Below are positions 19,565 to 28,959 of a DNA stretch of 64,000 bases, in pieces. The notes below the pieces were generated by a model. The model ran no database searches. It saw only the letters and a program-made list of their open reading frames with translations, and had not been told where the DNA came from. The stretch lies in NCBI RefSeq assembly GCF_039535475.1, contig NZ_BAAAXG010000026.1, forward strand, positions 1,674,001-1,738,000, given 5' to 3'. Source of the DNA: Streptomyces showdoensis. GTDB lineage: Bacteria > Actinomycetota > Actinomycetes > Streptomycetales > Streptomycetaceae. Within the stretch, counting starts at the first letter, position 1; each line of letters begins with the position of its first letter. The position numbers and the translations under genes are program-made.

Positions 19565-20880
19565 CGAGCGGGTCGCCGTGGTTCCGGGCGACGGACGGAC
19601 CGGAGGGCGAGCCGTACCCCCAGGGGACGCCCGCCCCCGCACCCGTACCCCCGCACGGCTACGCCCCCGGACCCGTACCGCCCGCGTACGAGGCCGAGAC
19701 GGCCGTCTACGAGGCGATACCGGGCCCCGAGGCACATCTGGGCCCCCAGCCGCCCCAGACGCCCCAGGGGGCGTACGAGGGGGCTTACGCGGGGTCCTAC
19801 GAGCCGGTGCGCGAGGTGCCGACGTACGACACCCCGACGTACGACACCCCGACGTACGACACCCCGACGTACGACACTCCTGCCTACGACACCGCGGCCT
19901 ACGACCCGCCGGCCTATGACCGGCCGACCCATGGCCGGCAGGCCTACGACACCCCCGCCCACGACGCTCCGGCGTACGAGGCGCCGACGTACGAGGCACC
20001 GGACTACGACGACGCCCCGGCCCCGGACGGGCCGGCCGACCCCCGCCCCGCCGACGAGGGCGCCGCTCCGCTGCCCGGGCCCGGCCGCGCCGAACGGCGC
20101 CGCGCCGCCCGCCGCAAGGGACGCGCCCCCGAGCCCGACGCCGCGCCCCAGCAGACCGCGGCCCCGCTCTCCCGGGTCGAGGCCCGGCGGGCCGCCCGCG
20201 CCGCCAAGGACAGCATCGGCGTCGTCCTCAGCCGGGTCGTCGGCGAGCTCTTCATCACCTTCGGCGTCGTCATGCTGCTCTTCGTCACCTACCAGCTGTG
20301 GTGGACCAACGTCCGCGCCGGCCAGCAGACCGACCGGGCCAAGGCGCAGATCGAGAACTCCTGGCAGCAGGGCGAGAGCCGCCCCGACGCCTTCGAGCCC
20401 GGCCAGGGCTTCGCCATCATGTACATCCCCAAGCTGGACGTGGTCGCCCCCATCGCCGAGGGCATCAGCAAGACCAAGGTCCTCGACAAGGGCCTGGTCG
20501 GCCACTACGGCGAGGGCAAGCTGAAGACCGCCATGCCCGGCGACAAGCAGGGCAACTTCGCCGTCGCCGGCCACCGCAACACCCACGGCGAGCCGTTCCG
20601 GTACATCAACCAGCTCAAGCCCGGCGACCCGATCGTCGTCGAGACGCAGGACGCGTACTACACGTACGAGATGGCGAGCATCCTGCCGCAGACCTCGCCG
20701 TCGAACGTCTCGGTCATCGAACCCGTCCCGAAGGGTTCCGGTTTCACGAAGCCGGGCCGCTACATCACGTTGACCACCTGCACGCCCGAGTTCACGAGCA
20801 CGTACCGCATGATCGTGTGGGGAAAGCTGGTCGACGAACGCCCGCGCAGCAAGGGGAAGCCGGACGCGCTCGTAGGCTGA
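19561..20880 (+). CDS. Class E sortase with long repeat-rich cytoplasmic tail (SrtE1-like)
   Basis: A 439-residue sortase. Residues 1-150 are Pro/Tyr/Asp-rich and carry PTYDT repeats encoded by four 15-bp units (19819-19878). A basic stretch (RRRAARRKGR) follows, then a membrane helix (about 226-248) and the sortase domain with His338, Cys407 (TLTTC) and Arg416. It is probably the orthologue of the S. coelicolor SrtE1, which with SrtE2 anchors chaplins and supports aerial growth; that link rests on domain similarity and position. The GTG start overlaps the pabA stop. Confidence 0.87.
   Translation: MTSGSPWFRATDGPEGEPYPQGTPAPAPVPPHGYAPGPVPPAYEAETAVYEAIPGPEAHLGPQPPQTPQGAYEGAYAGSYEPVREVPTYDTPTYDTPTYDTPTYDTPAYDTAAYDPPAYDRPTHGRQAYDTPAHDAPAYEAPTYEAPDYDDAPAPDGPADPRPADEGAAPLPGPGRAERRRAARRKGRAPEPDAAPQQTAAPLSRVEARRAARAAKDSIGVVLSRVVGELFITFGVVMLLFVTYQLWWTNVRAGQQTDRAKAQIENSWQQGESRPDAFEPGQGFAIMYIPKLDVVAPIAEGISKTKVLDKGLVGHYGEGKLKTAMPGDKQGNFAVAGHRNTHGEPFRYINQLKPGDPIVVETQDAYYTYEMASILPQTSPSNVSVIEPVPKGSGFTKPGRYITLTTCTPEFTSTYRMIVWGKLVDERPRSKGKPDALVG
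19819..19878 (+). repeat. 15-bp tandem repeat (4 units) in the sortase gene
   Basis: CCGACGTACGACACC occurs three times perfectly and once with a final T. It encodes Pro-Thr-Tyr-Asp-Thr in the cytoplasmic tail. Confidence 0.95.
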
Positions 20881-20920
20881 GCCCCACCGAGACCACCCAC
20901 TTTTTCGACGGGACGACCCA

Positions 20921-21595
20921 GTGTCACGTGCGCGCAACCGGATCGCCGGGCTGATCAGCCTCTTCGGCGAACTCCTCATCACCGCCGGCCTGGTCCTCGG
21001 CCTCTTCGTCGTCTACTCGCTGTGGTGGACCAACGTCATCGCCGACCGCGCCGCCGACAAGGACGGCGACCAGGTCCGCGACCACTGGGCCAGTGGCCCC
21101 GGCGCGCTCGACACCAAGGACGGCATCGGCTTCCTGCACGTCCCGGCCATGGGCGACGGCGAGGTGCTCGTGAAGAAGGGCACCGACAGCGAGGTCCTCA
21201 ACAACGGCGTCGCCGGCTACTACACCGACCCGATCAAGTCGGCGCTGCCGCAGGACAAGCAGGGCAACTTCACGCTCGCCGCGCACCGGGACGGGCACGG
21301 CGCGAAGTTCCACAACATCCACAAGATGAAGAACGGCGACTCGATCGTCTTCGAGTCCAAGGACACCTGGTACGTCTACAAGGTCTACAAGACGCTCCCG
21401 GAGACCACGAAGTACAACGTGGACGTCCTCCAGCCCGTCCCCAAGGAGTCCGGCAAGACCCGCCCGGGCCGCTACATCACCCTGACGACCTGCACCCCCA
21501 TGTACACCTCGGACTACCGCTACATCGTCTGGGGCGAGCTGGAGCGCACCGAGAAGGTCGACGCGAACCGCACCCCGCCGGCGGAGCTGCGCTAG
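20921..21595 (+). CDS. Class E sortase (SrtE2-like)
   Basis: A 224-residue sortase with a short cytoplasmic tail, a membrane helix (about 12-36) and catalytic His122 (AAHRDGHG), Cys191 (TLTTC) and Arg200 (SDYRYIVWGEL). It is the most compact of the three. The order sortase-sortase-PASTA kinase matches S. coelicolor srtE1-srtE2-kinase. Start is GTG at 20921; the ribosome site is weak (GACGGGACGA). A strong hairpin follows. Confidence 0.88.
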   Translation: MSRARNRIAGLISLFGELLITAGLVLGLFVVYSLWWTNVIADRAADKDGDQVRDHWASGPGALDTKDGIGFLHVPAMGDGEVLVKKGTDSEVLNNGVAGYYTDPIKSALPQDKQGNFTLAAHRDGHGAKFHNIHKMKNGDSIVFESKDTWYVYKVYKTLPETTKYNVDVLQPVPKESGKTRPGRYITLTTCTPMYTSDYRYIVWGELERTEKVDANRTPPAELR

Positions 21596-21631
21596 CGCGC
21601 ACGGAACGCCCGCCCGGCACCCGCTGCCGAC

Positions 21632-21670
21632 GACGTAAGCCCCGGCATCCAGGATGCCGGGGCTTACGTC
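21632..21670. terminator. Bidirectional terminator between srtE2-like gene and PASTA kinase
   Basis: GACGTAAGCCCCGGCATCC (21632-21650) pairs perfectly with GGATGCCGGGGCTTACGTC (21652-21670). It lies between convergent genes. Confidence 0.85.
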
Positions 21671-21692
21671 ATGCGGTGGTGCGTGCGGGGTC

Positions 21693-23654
21693 CTAACCGA
21701 ACCAGCCGCCGCCGCCGTCCTTCTCCGTCTTCACGTTGATCGCCTGGTTCGGCTGGCCCTGCGCGCCGGGCTGCGGGTCCTGCTCCTTGACCCGGGCGTC
21801 GCCGCTGTTGGGGCCGTCCACGTTGCCGAGCTGGTAGCCGAAGGCCGCGAGCGTCGCCCGGGCCTGGTCCAGGGTCATGCCCGTGACCAGCGGGATCGGC
21901 TGGGTCTGCTGCTGCGGGCCCTTGGAGACCTTCAGCACGACCTGGACGTCCTTGGGCTGGTCCGTGTTCCCGTTCGGGCTCTGGCTGATGACCGTGCCCA
22001 TCGGCTGGTCCGAGTCCACGTCCTGGCGGGAGACGTTCGTGAAGCCGAGCACCTGGAGCTGCTGCACCGCCACGTCGTACGTGCGGCTGGTGACGTCCGG
22101 CAGCTGCGACTTCTGCTTCTTCGCCACCGTGATCGTGACCTTGGAGTTCTTCTCCGCCGGCGTACCGCCCTGGGGGTCCTGCTTCAGGACCTTGCCCGGG
22201 TCCTCGTCGGACTCCTCGGTCTGCACGACGACCTGGAAGCCCTTGCCGCGCAGTACCTCCTCGGCGTTCGCCTGCTGCTTCTCCGTGACGTCAGGGACCT
22301 CGATCTGCGGCGCGCCCTCGGAGACGACGACGGAGATGGTCTCGTCGACGTTCATCTTCGCCGTGCCGTCCGCCACCGGCGTCTGGCTGCAGATCGTGCC
22401 CTTCGGCTGGTCGCAGCGCTCGGTGCCGGACTGCGCGACCTTCACCTGCGCATTGGGCGCGAGGCGCTCCGCCTCCTTCAGCGTCTTGCCGACGAACTGC
22501 GGGATCACGACCTGCTGGGCCCCGTCCTTCTTGTCGAAGATCGAGACACCGATGAAGATCGCACCCACCAGCACCAGGAGCCCCGCCAGGATCAGCAGGA
22601 TCGTCGAGGTGTTGGACTTCTTCTGCCGGCGCCGGTCGCCCCGGCGGTCGTCGTACCCGCCGTAGCCGCCGTCGTCCCCGTTCACCGGGGGCAGCATCGT
22701 CGTCTGGCCGGCCGGGTCCGCCTGGCGCAGGGCCGTCGTCGGCTGGTCCTCCGGGTAGCCGCCGTAGCCGCCGCCGTAGCCGACCGCGCCCATGGCGGCG
22801 GTCGCCGCGACGGGCTGGCCGTCGAGGCAGGCCTCGATGTCGGCGCGCATCTCGTCGGCGGACTGGTAGCGGTAGTCGGGGTCCTTGACCAGCGCCTTCA
22901 GGACGATGGCGTCCATCTCGGGCGTGATCTCGGGGTCGAAGACGCTCGGCGGCTGCGGCTCCTCCCGCACGTGCTGGTACGCGACGGCGACCGGCGAGTC
23001 GCCGATGAACGGCGGCCGCACCGTCAGCAGCTCGTACAGCAGGCAACCGGTGGAGTACAGGTCGGAGCGGGCGTCGACCTGCTCGCCCTTGGCCTGCTCC
23101 GGGGAGAGGTACTGGGCCGTGCCGATCACCGCGGAGGTCTGCGTCATCGTCATGCCCGAGTCGCCCATGGCGCGGGCGATGCCGAAGTCCATGACCTTGA
23201 CCTGACCGGTGCGGGTCAGCATCACGTTCGCCGGCTTGATGTCCCGGTGCACGATCCCGGCGCGGTGCGAGTACTCCAGCGCCTGGAGGATGCCGACGGT
23301 CATCTCCAGCGTCCGCTCGGGCAGCAGCTTGCGCCCGGAGTGAAGCAGCTCACGCAGCGTCGAGCCGTCCACGTACTCCATCACGATGTACGGAATGGAG
23401 ACGCCGTCGACGTAGTCCTCGCCGGTGTCGTAGACCGCGACGATCGCCGGGTGGTTGAGCGAGGCGGCGGACTGGGCCTCCCGGCGGAACCGGGCCTGGA
23501 AGGACGGGTCACGGGCGAGGTCCGCCCGCAGCGTCTTCACGGCGACGGTGCGGCCGAGCCGGGTGTCGTGCGCGAGGTAGACCTCGGCCATGCCACCACG
23601 GCCGAGCACCGAGCCCAGCTCGTACCGGCCGCCGAGGCGACGCGGCTCTTCCAT
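21693..23654 (-). CDS. PASTA-domain Ser/Thr protein kinase (PknB-like)
   Basis: A 653-residue transmembrane kinase that senses peptidoglycan or lipid II and phosphorylates division and wall-synthesis proteins. The cytoplasmic kinase domain (about 10-275) has GRGGMAEV, K40 (VAVK), HRDIKPAN (D138) and DFG (156). A membrane helix follows at about 345-368, then four PASTA repeats each opening with a P-x-hydrophobic pattern (for example QVVIPQFVGKTLKEAE). Start at 23654 fits GGAGTAGCT before the ATG; an upstream in-frame start has no site. The gene closes the fha-PP2C-rodA-pbpA operon, 157 bp after pbpA. Confidence 0.92.
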   Translation of the reverse strand: MEEPRRLGGRYELGSVLGRGGMAEVYLAHDTRLGRTVAVKTLRADLARDPSFQARFRREAQSAASLNHPAIVAVYDTGEDYVDGVSIPYIVMEYVDGSTLRELLHSGRKLLPERTLEMTVGILQALEYSHRAGIVHRDIKPANVMLTRTGQVKVMDFGIARAMGDSGMTMTQTSAVIGTAQYLSPEQAKGEQVDARSDLYSTGCLLYELLTVRPPFIGDSPVAVAYQHVREEPQPPSVFDPEITPEMDAIVLKALVKDPDYRYQSADEMRADIEACLDGQPVAATAAMGAVGYGGGYGGYPEDQPTTALRQADPAGQTTMLPPVNGDDGGYGGYDDRRGDRRRQKKSNTSTILLILAGLLVLVGAIFIGVSIFDKKDGAQQVVIPQFVGKTLKEAERLAPNAQVKVAQSGTERCDQPKGTICSQTPVADGTAKMNVDETISVVVSEGAPQIEVPDVTEKQQANAEEVLRGKGFQVVVQTEESDEDPGKVLKQDPQGGTPAEKNSKVTITVAKKQKSQLPDVTSRTYDVAVQQLQVLGFTNVSRQDVDSDQPMGTVISQSPNGNTDQPKDVQVVLKVSKGPQQQTQPIPLVTGMTLDQARATLAAFGYQLGNVDGPNSGDARVKEQDPQPGAQGQPNQAINVKTEKDGGGGWFG

Positions 23655-23811
23655 AGCTACTCCAGCCCTCTCCGTCTGTCCCGACCGCACCCGTGTGTGG
23701 TCCGGCGGTGTGTGCTGTTCGCGCATACGCTACCGGCCGCGGGACGACGCTTCGTCCGTCGGCCGCCACCTGATACCCGACCGGTATCCGGCCCCGGACC
23801 GCGGGACCGGC

Positions 23812-25278
23812 TCAGCCCTTGCTCTTCAGGACCGCCTTCATCACGGCCTTCGCGATCGGGGCGGCCAGGCCGCCACCGGAGATGTCCTCACGGTCCGTAC
23901 CCGCCGAGTCCTCCACCACGACCGCCACGGCGACCGGCGAACCCTGGGCCGTCTTGGCGTACGAGATGAACCACGCGTAGGGACGCTTGGCGTTCTTCTC
24001 GCCGTGCTGCGCCGTACCCGTCTTGCCGCCGACCTTCACGCCGTCCATGTCCAGCGCCGCGTTGCCGCCGGTGCCGTTCTCGACGACGTTCTCCATCATC
24101 TCCTGCAGCTGCTGCGCGGTGCGCTGCGAGACCGGACGGCTCAGCTCCTCCGGCTCGTTCTTCTTGATGATGTCCAGGTTCGGCGCCCGCAGCTGGTCGA
24201 TCATGTACGGCTTCATCAGCTTGCCGTCGTTGGCGATCGCCGCCGTCACCATCGCCATCTGCAGCGGGGTCGTCGCCGTGTTGAACTGGCCGATCGACGA
24301 CAGCGCGTTGCCACCGCGGTCGGCCTTCTTGTCGTACACGGAGGCGGCGGAGCGGACCGGCGTGAACTGCTCGGCGTTGAAACCGAACTTCTCCGCCATC
24401 TCGACCATCTTGTCGCGGCCGACGTCGTCACCGAGCTTCGCGAACACCGAGTTGCAGGAGACCCTCAGCGCGTCGTTCAGCGTCGCGTTGGCACAGCCGC
24501 CGGCGTGGTTCTTCATCGGCAGCGTGGAGAGCGGGATCTTCCAGCCCTCGGGGGTGTCCGTCGGCGCGTTGATGTCCGTGACCTTGCCGCTCTCCAGCGC
24601 CGCCGCGGCCGTGACGACCTTGAAGACGGAGCCGGGCGGGTAGATCTCGCGCAGCGCGCGGTTCAGCTTGGGCTTGTTCTTGTCCTTCTCCAGCGCCTGC
24701 CACGCCTTGGCGTCCTTGTCGTGGTAGCCGGCGAAGGAGGCCGGGTCGTACGACGGGGTGGAGGCCAGCGCCAGGATCTTGCCCGTCGACGGCTCGATCG
24801 CGACGACCGCGCCCGTCTTGTTGCCGAGCCCCTTGAACGCGGCCCGCTGCGCGGCCCCGCTCAGGGTCGTGACGACGTCGCCGCCCTTCTTCTTCTCGCC
24901 CGTGAACATCGCCAGCGTGCGGTCGAAGAACAGCCGGTCGTCGTTGCCGGTGAGGATGCCGTCCTCGATCTTCTCGATCTGGTTGGCGTCGAAGGCCTGC
25001 GAGGCGTACCCCGTCACCGGCGCCCACATGGCGCCGTCCACGTACGTCCGCTTGTACGCGTAGAAGTTGTCACCGGAGTCGACGGAGCCGGTGATCGGCT
25101 TGCCGTCCACGATGATGTTGCCCCGCTTGTTGGAGTACCGCTCGATCGTGACCCGCTTGTTCTTCGGGTGCGCGTTGAGCTCGTCGGCACGGACGTACTG
25201 GAGCCAGTTGTCCCGCAGCAGCAGGGCGAGGACCAGCAGGCCGCAGAAGATCGCGACCCGGCGCAGCGGCTTGTTCAC
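23812..25278 (-). CDS. pbpA: Class B penicillin-binding protein (PbpA)
   Basis: A monofunctional transpeptidase of 488 residues, anchored by an N-terminal helix (8-22). Motifs: SVFK with Ser217, SCN at 274-276, and KTG at 419-421. It cross-links peptidoglycan with the adjacent SEDS glycosyltransferase RodA/FtsW. Start is GTG at 25278, overlapping the SEDS stop (GTGA). The length and position match PbpA of Streptomyces and mycobacteria. A beta-lactam target by family. Confidence 0.92.
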   Translation of the reverse strand: MNKPLRRVAIFCGLLVLALLLRDNWLQYVRADELNAHPKNKRVTIERYSNKRGNIIVDGKPITGSVDSGDNFYAYKRTYVDGAMWAPVTGYASQAFDANQIEKIEDGILTGNDDRLFFDRTLAMFTGEKKKGGDVVTTLSGAAQRAAFKGLGNKTGAVVAIEPSTGKILALASTPSYDPASFAGYHDKDAKAWQALEKDKNKPKLNRALREIYPPGSVFKVVTAAAALESGKVTDINAPTDTPEGWKIPLSTLPMKNHAGGCANATLNDALRVSCNSVFAKLGDDVGRDKMVEMAEKFGFNAEQFTPVRSAASVYDKKADRGGNALSSIGQFNTATTPLQMAMVTAAIANDGKLMKPYMIDQLRAPNLDIIKKNEPEELSRPVSQRTAQQLQEMMENVVENGTGGNAALDMDGVKVGGKTGTAQHGEKNAKRPYAWFISYAKTAQGSPVAVAVVVEDSAGTDREDISGGGLAAPIAKAVMKAVLKSKG

Positions 25279-26717
25279 GGACGGACCACCTGCGTCATCT
25301 CGGCGTCGGGGTTCGGGGCGGGGGAGGGCGCGGGACGCCGCGCGGTGTCGCTGATCCGGATCAGCACACCGATCAGCGCCCAGTTGGCGATCACGGACGA
25401 ACCACCGTAAGCGAGGAACGGCATCGTCATACCGGTCAGCGGGATGAGCCCCATCACACCGCCGGCGACGACGAAGACCTGCAGCGCGAACGCGCCGGAC
25501 AGACCCATCGCGAGGAGCTTGCCGAACGGGTCGCGGGCCGCGAGGGCCGTGCGCACACCGCGCTCGATGATCAGGCCGTACAGCAGCAGGAAGACCATGA
25601 CGCCAGCCAGACCCAGCTCCTCGCCGACCGTGGCGAAGATGAAGTCGGAGTTCGCGGCGAAGCCGATCAGGTCCGAGTTGCCCTGGCCGAGACCGGTGCC
25701 GAGGATGCCGCCGGAACCGAAGGACATCAGCACCTGCGTCATCTGGTCACAGGCGTTGGCCATGTTGCTGCCCTCGGGCGCCGTCTTCAGGCAGCCGAAC
25801 GGGTCCAGCCAGGCGGCCACACGCGACTGCACGTGGCTCGCGGTCGAACCCACGACCACCGCACCGCCCGCGGACATCAGCAGACCGATGACGATCCAGC
25901 TGGTCCGCTCCGTCGCCACGTACAGCATGATCACGAACATGCCGAAGAACAGCAGCGACGTACCCAGGTCGTTCTCGAAGACCAGGATGAGGAGGCTGAC
26001 CGCCCAGATCGTCACGATCGGACCGAGGTCACGGCCACGCGGCAGGTACAGCCCCATGAACCGGCGGCTCGCCAGCGCCAGCGCGTCCCGCTTCACCATC
26101 AGATAGCCGGAGAAGAACACGGCCAGGACCAGCTTCGCGAACTCACCGGGCTGGATGGAGAAACCGGCGACGTTGATCCAGATCTTGGCGCCGAAGACGT
26201 CAGAACCGAGACCCGGCACCAGCGGCAGCAGCAGCAGCACCAGGGCCGCCACCATCGAGATGTACGTGTAGCGCTGCAGCACCCGGTGGTCCTTCAGGAC
26301 CAGGAGCACGCCGACGAACATGGCGATGCCGATCGCCGAGTACAGCATCTGCTTCGGCGCGTCCGGGCTGAACGAGCCGTACGCGCTCGTCGCCCGCTGG
26401 ATCAGCCGCGGCGACTGGTCCAGCCGCCAGATCAGGACCAGGCCGAGCCCGTTGAGCAGCGTGCCCAGCGGCAGCAGCAGCGGGTCGGCGTACGGCGCGA
26501 ACTTGCGCACCACGAGGTGCGCGACGCCCGCGAGCAGGGTCAGGCCCGCCCCGTAACCGAGCATGCCGGGCGGCACCTTGCCGTCGATCGCCAGACCGAC
26601 GTTCAGGTACGCGAAGACCGGGATGGCGACGGCGAACGCCAGCAGCGCCAGCTCGGTGTTCCGGCGGCTCGGCGCCTCGATGGCGCCGATCGTGGTCGTG
26701 TTGGTGACAACGCTCAT
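25275..26717 (-). CDS. rodA: SEDS-family peptidoglycan glycosyltransferase (FtsW/RodA/SpoVE)
   Basis: A 480-residue polytopic membrane protein with about 10-12 helices. SEDS signatures include ENDLGTSLLFFGMF, IGFAANSDFIFATVGEELGL and PLTGMTMPFLAYGGSSV. It polymerises lipid II into glycan strands with its cognate class B PBP, here pbpA, whose start overlaps its stop. Its position beside pbpA, a PASTA kinase and a PP2C phosphatase matches the locus called rodA in mycobacteria. Start ATG at 26717 lies 28 bp after the phosphatase stop. Confidence 0.92.
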   Translation of the reverse strand: MSVVTNTTTIGAIEAPSRRNTELALLAFAVAIPVFAYLNVGLAIDGKVPPGMLGYGAGLTLLAGVAHLVVRKFAPYADPLLLPLGTLLNGLGLVLIWRLDQSPRLIQRATSAYGSFSPDAPKQMLYSAIGIAMFVGVLLVLKDHRVLQRYTYISMVAALVLLLLPLVPGLGSDVFGAKIWINVAGFSIQPGEFAKLVLAVFFSGYLMVKRDALALASRRFMGLYLPRGRDLGPIVTIWAVSLLILVFENDLGTSLLFFGMFVIMLYVATERTSWIVIGLLMSAGGAVVVGSTASHVQSRVAAWLDPFGCLKTAPEGSNMANACDQMTQVLMSFGSGGILGTGLGQGNSDLIGFAANSDFIFATVGEELGLAGVMVFLLLYGLIIERGVRTALAARDPFGKLLAMGLSGAFALQVFVVAGGVMGLIPLTGMTMPFLAYGGSSVIANWALIGVLIRISDTARRPAPSPAPNPDAEMTQVVRP

Positions 26718-26745
26718 GGTGGTGAAAGGCCCCCTACGGGTCTGC

Positions 26746-28236
26746 CTACTGCTTGCCGCAGTTCGAGGCCAGCTTCTGCTCCTCCGCGGACAGGGTCGGA
26801 CCCGGGGACGGTGCGGCTGTGGTGGGCTTGGAGTTCGGGGACGCGGCGCCGTCCGTGGTGGGCGGCGGCGTGCTCGCCTTGTCCGCGGCGGAGGCGGCGG
26901 CCTTGCGGCGCTCCTCCGTCTTCTTGCAGGCCGAGGCCTGCACCGCGAGCTCGGAGATCTTCGTCTGCGCCTTGCCGAGGCTGCCGCCGGCGATGGTGTC
27001 CTCGACCTGCTTGCGCTGGTACTCCGGCAGGTACTTGAGTTCGATCTCGGGATGGTCCTTCTCGACCTCCGAGAGCTTCACCCACGCCAGGTCCTGGCTG
27101 ATGCCCCGGTACAGCGCCACGTGCTCGTCCTTCGAGCCCACGAAGTACTGCGTCTGCGTCCAGCGCCACCCGCCGTACAGCGCACCGCCGACCACGGCGA
27201 GTGCCAGCACCAGCAGGAAGGACCGCTTGAGCCATCTACGGCCCGCGGACCGCGGCTTCACGAAGTCGTCGTCGACGTACGCACCGAAGGAACCCTGCGG
27301 CGGCATCCCGCCGTACCCGTGGTCGTCACCGCTGCCGGGCGGGCCGAAGCCGCCGGCCGGCGGCTGCTGGTGCGGCGCCGGCCGGCCGAGCCCGGAGGCA
27401 CGGCCCGCGGGCGTGTGCATCGCACCGCCGTCGTTCAGCTGCGCCTGGTTCTCGGCGACCGCGCCCACGATCACGGGGGTGTCGCTGAGGTGACCGGCGA
27501 GGGTGTCGCCGCCGTCGACGTCCAGGACGTCGGCGACGATCACCGTGATGTTGTCCGGGCCGCCGCCGCGCAGCGCGAGCTGGATCAGCTCCTGCACGGT
27601 CTCCTGCGGGCCCTGGTAGCTGGCGAGGGTCTCCTCGAGCGTCTGGTGCGAGACCACGCCCGACAGGCCGTCGGAGCAGACCAGGTAGCGGTCACCGGCC
27701 CGCACCTCACGGATGGAGAGGTCGGGCTCGACGTGATCGCCGCTGCCCAGCGCCCGCATCAGCAGCGAACGCTGCGGATGCGTCGTCGCCTCCTCCTCGG
27801 TGATCCGGCCCTCGTCGACGAGCCGCTGCACCCAGGTGTGGTCCTGCGTGATCTGCGTGAGCACGCCGTCGCGCAGCAGATAGGCGCGCGAGTCGCCGAC
27901 GTGCACCAGGCCGAGGCGCTGGCCCGTCCACAGCAGGGCGGTGAGCGTCGTGCCCATGCCCTCCAGCTGCGGGTCCTCCTCGACCATCATCCTCAGCTGG
28001 TCGTTGGCGCGCTGCACCGCCGTACCGAGCGAGGTGAGGATGTCGGAGCCGGGGACGTCGTCGTCGAGCGTCACCAGGGTGGAGATCACCTCGGACGAGG
28101 CGACCTCACCGGCGGCCTGGCCGCCCATGCCGTCGGCGATGGCGAGCAGCCGGGGACCGGCGTAACCGGAGTCCTCGTTGCCCTCGCGGATCATGCCCTT
28201 GTGCGAGCCCGCGGCGAAACGCAGTGACAGGCTCAT
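26746..28236 (-). CDS. PP2C-type Ser/Thr phosphatase (PstP-like)
   Basis: A 496-residue membrane phosphatase that reverses the action of the PASTA kinase. Metal-binding motifs are visible: EGNEDSGY, ADGMGGQAAGEVAS, SDGLSGVV and GGPDNITVIV. A Pro/Gly linker, one membrane helix (SFLLVLALAVVGGALYGGW) and an extracytoplasmic tail rich in Ser/Pro/Thr follow. The ATG at 28236 (MSLSLRFAAGSHKGMIREGNED) matches the family N-terminus; a longer in-frame start 20 codons upstream was not chosen. Confidence 0.9.
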   Translation of the reverse strand: MSLSLRFAAGSHKGMIREGNEDSGYAGPRLLAIADGMGGQAAGEVASSEVISTLVTLDDDVPGSDILTSLGTAVQRANDQLRMMVEEDPQLEGMGTTLTALLWTGQRLGLVHVGDSRAYLLRDGVLTQITQDHTWVQRLVDEGRITEEEATTHPQRSLLMRALGSGDHVEPDLSIREVRAGDRYLVCSDGLSGVVSHQTLEETLASYQGPQETVQELIQLALRGGGPDNITVIVADVLDVDGGDTLAGHLSDTPVIVGAVAENQAQLNDGGAMHTPAGRASGLGRPAPHQQPPAGGFGPPGSGDDHGYGGMPPQGSFGAYVDDDFVKPRSAGRRWLKRSFLLVLALAVVGGALYGGWRWTQTQYFVGSKDEHVALYRGISQDLAWVKLSEVEKDHPEIELKYLPEYQRKQVEDTIAGGSLGKAQTKISELAVQASACKKTEERRKAAASAADKASTPPPTTDGAASPNSKPTTAAPSPGPTLSAEEQKLASNCGKQ

Positions 28237-28421
28237 GCGCACCTGCCCTGTCGGCGCCGCCTCGGGGTGCCGCCGGTCTCGAGCCACACTGCCCACCCTC
28301 CGGTCGGGAGCCCGTACCCGCCCTGGCCCGCTGCCCGGGCCGCCAGACGCTGCCGGGGGCGGTCCGTCGTGGGGACCGTCCCGGCGCGCATGCTCCGTTC
28401 GCGCTCACTCATGATGTAGCA

Positions 28422-28949
28422 CTACTTCCGCAGCTCGATGACGGTCTTGCCGATGCGGATCGGCGCGCCCAGCGGAATCGGCGTCGCGGTGGTGAGACGG
28501 GTCCGGTCGAGGTACGTGCCGTTCGTGGACCCGAGATCCTCGACGATCCACTGGCCGTCCCGGTCCGGGTAGATCCTGGCGTGCCGGCTCGAGGCGTAGT
28601 CGTCGTCCAGCACGATCGTCGAGTCGTGGGCCCGGCCCAGCGTGATGGTCTGCCCCTGCAGGGCGACCGTCGTGCCGGTGAGGGTGCCCTCGGAGACGAC
28701 GAGCTTGGTCGGGGCGCCGCGGCGCTGCCGCCCGCCACCGCCGCTCGCGGCCTGCTGCTGGCCGCGCTGCTGCGGAGGCGCCGCCTGCCGCGCGTTCTGC
28801 TGCGGACGCGCCTCCTGGCGGCGCGAACCGCGCTGGGTGACCCGCGTGCCGAACAGGTCACTACGGATGACCTGGACGGCCACGATCACGAACAGCCACA
28901 GAACGGCCAGGAAACCCAACCGCATGACCGTCAGGGTCAGCTCTGACAT
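28422..28949 (-). CDS. FHA-domain membrane protein (FhaB/FipA-like)
   Basis: A 175-residue protein with one N-terminal helix (about 8-30), a Gln/Arg-rich linker and a C-terminal FHA domain (GRAHDSTIVLDDDYASSRHARI .. STNGTYL) that binds phosphothreonine. In mycobacteria the FhaB orthologue links kinase signalling to division. It lies 10 bp downstream of fhaA on the same strand; 185 bp separate it from the phosphatase gene. Confidence 0.88.
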   Translation of the reverse strand: MSELTLTVMRLGFLAVLWLFVIVAVQVIRSDLFGTRVTQRGSRRQEARPQQNARQAAPPQQRGQQQAASGGGGRQRRGAPTKLVVSEGTLTGTTVALQGQTITLGRAHDSTIVLDDDYASSRHARIYPDRDGQWIVEDLGSTNGTYLDRTRLTTATPIPLGAPIRIGKTVIELRK

Positions 28950-28959
28950 TGCCCCCGCT

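Noticed and set aside
20921..20932. GTGTCACGTGCG as a parS site at the start of the third sortase gene
   Set aside because: Only CACGTG and few flanking bases match; the outer arms of the parS palindrome are missing.
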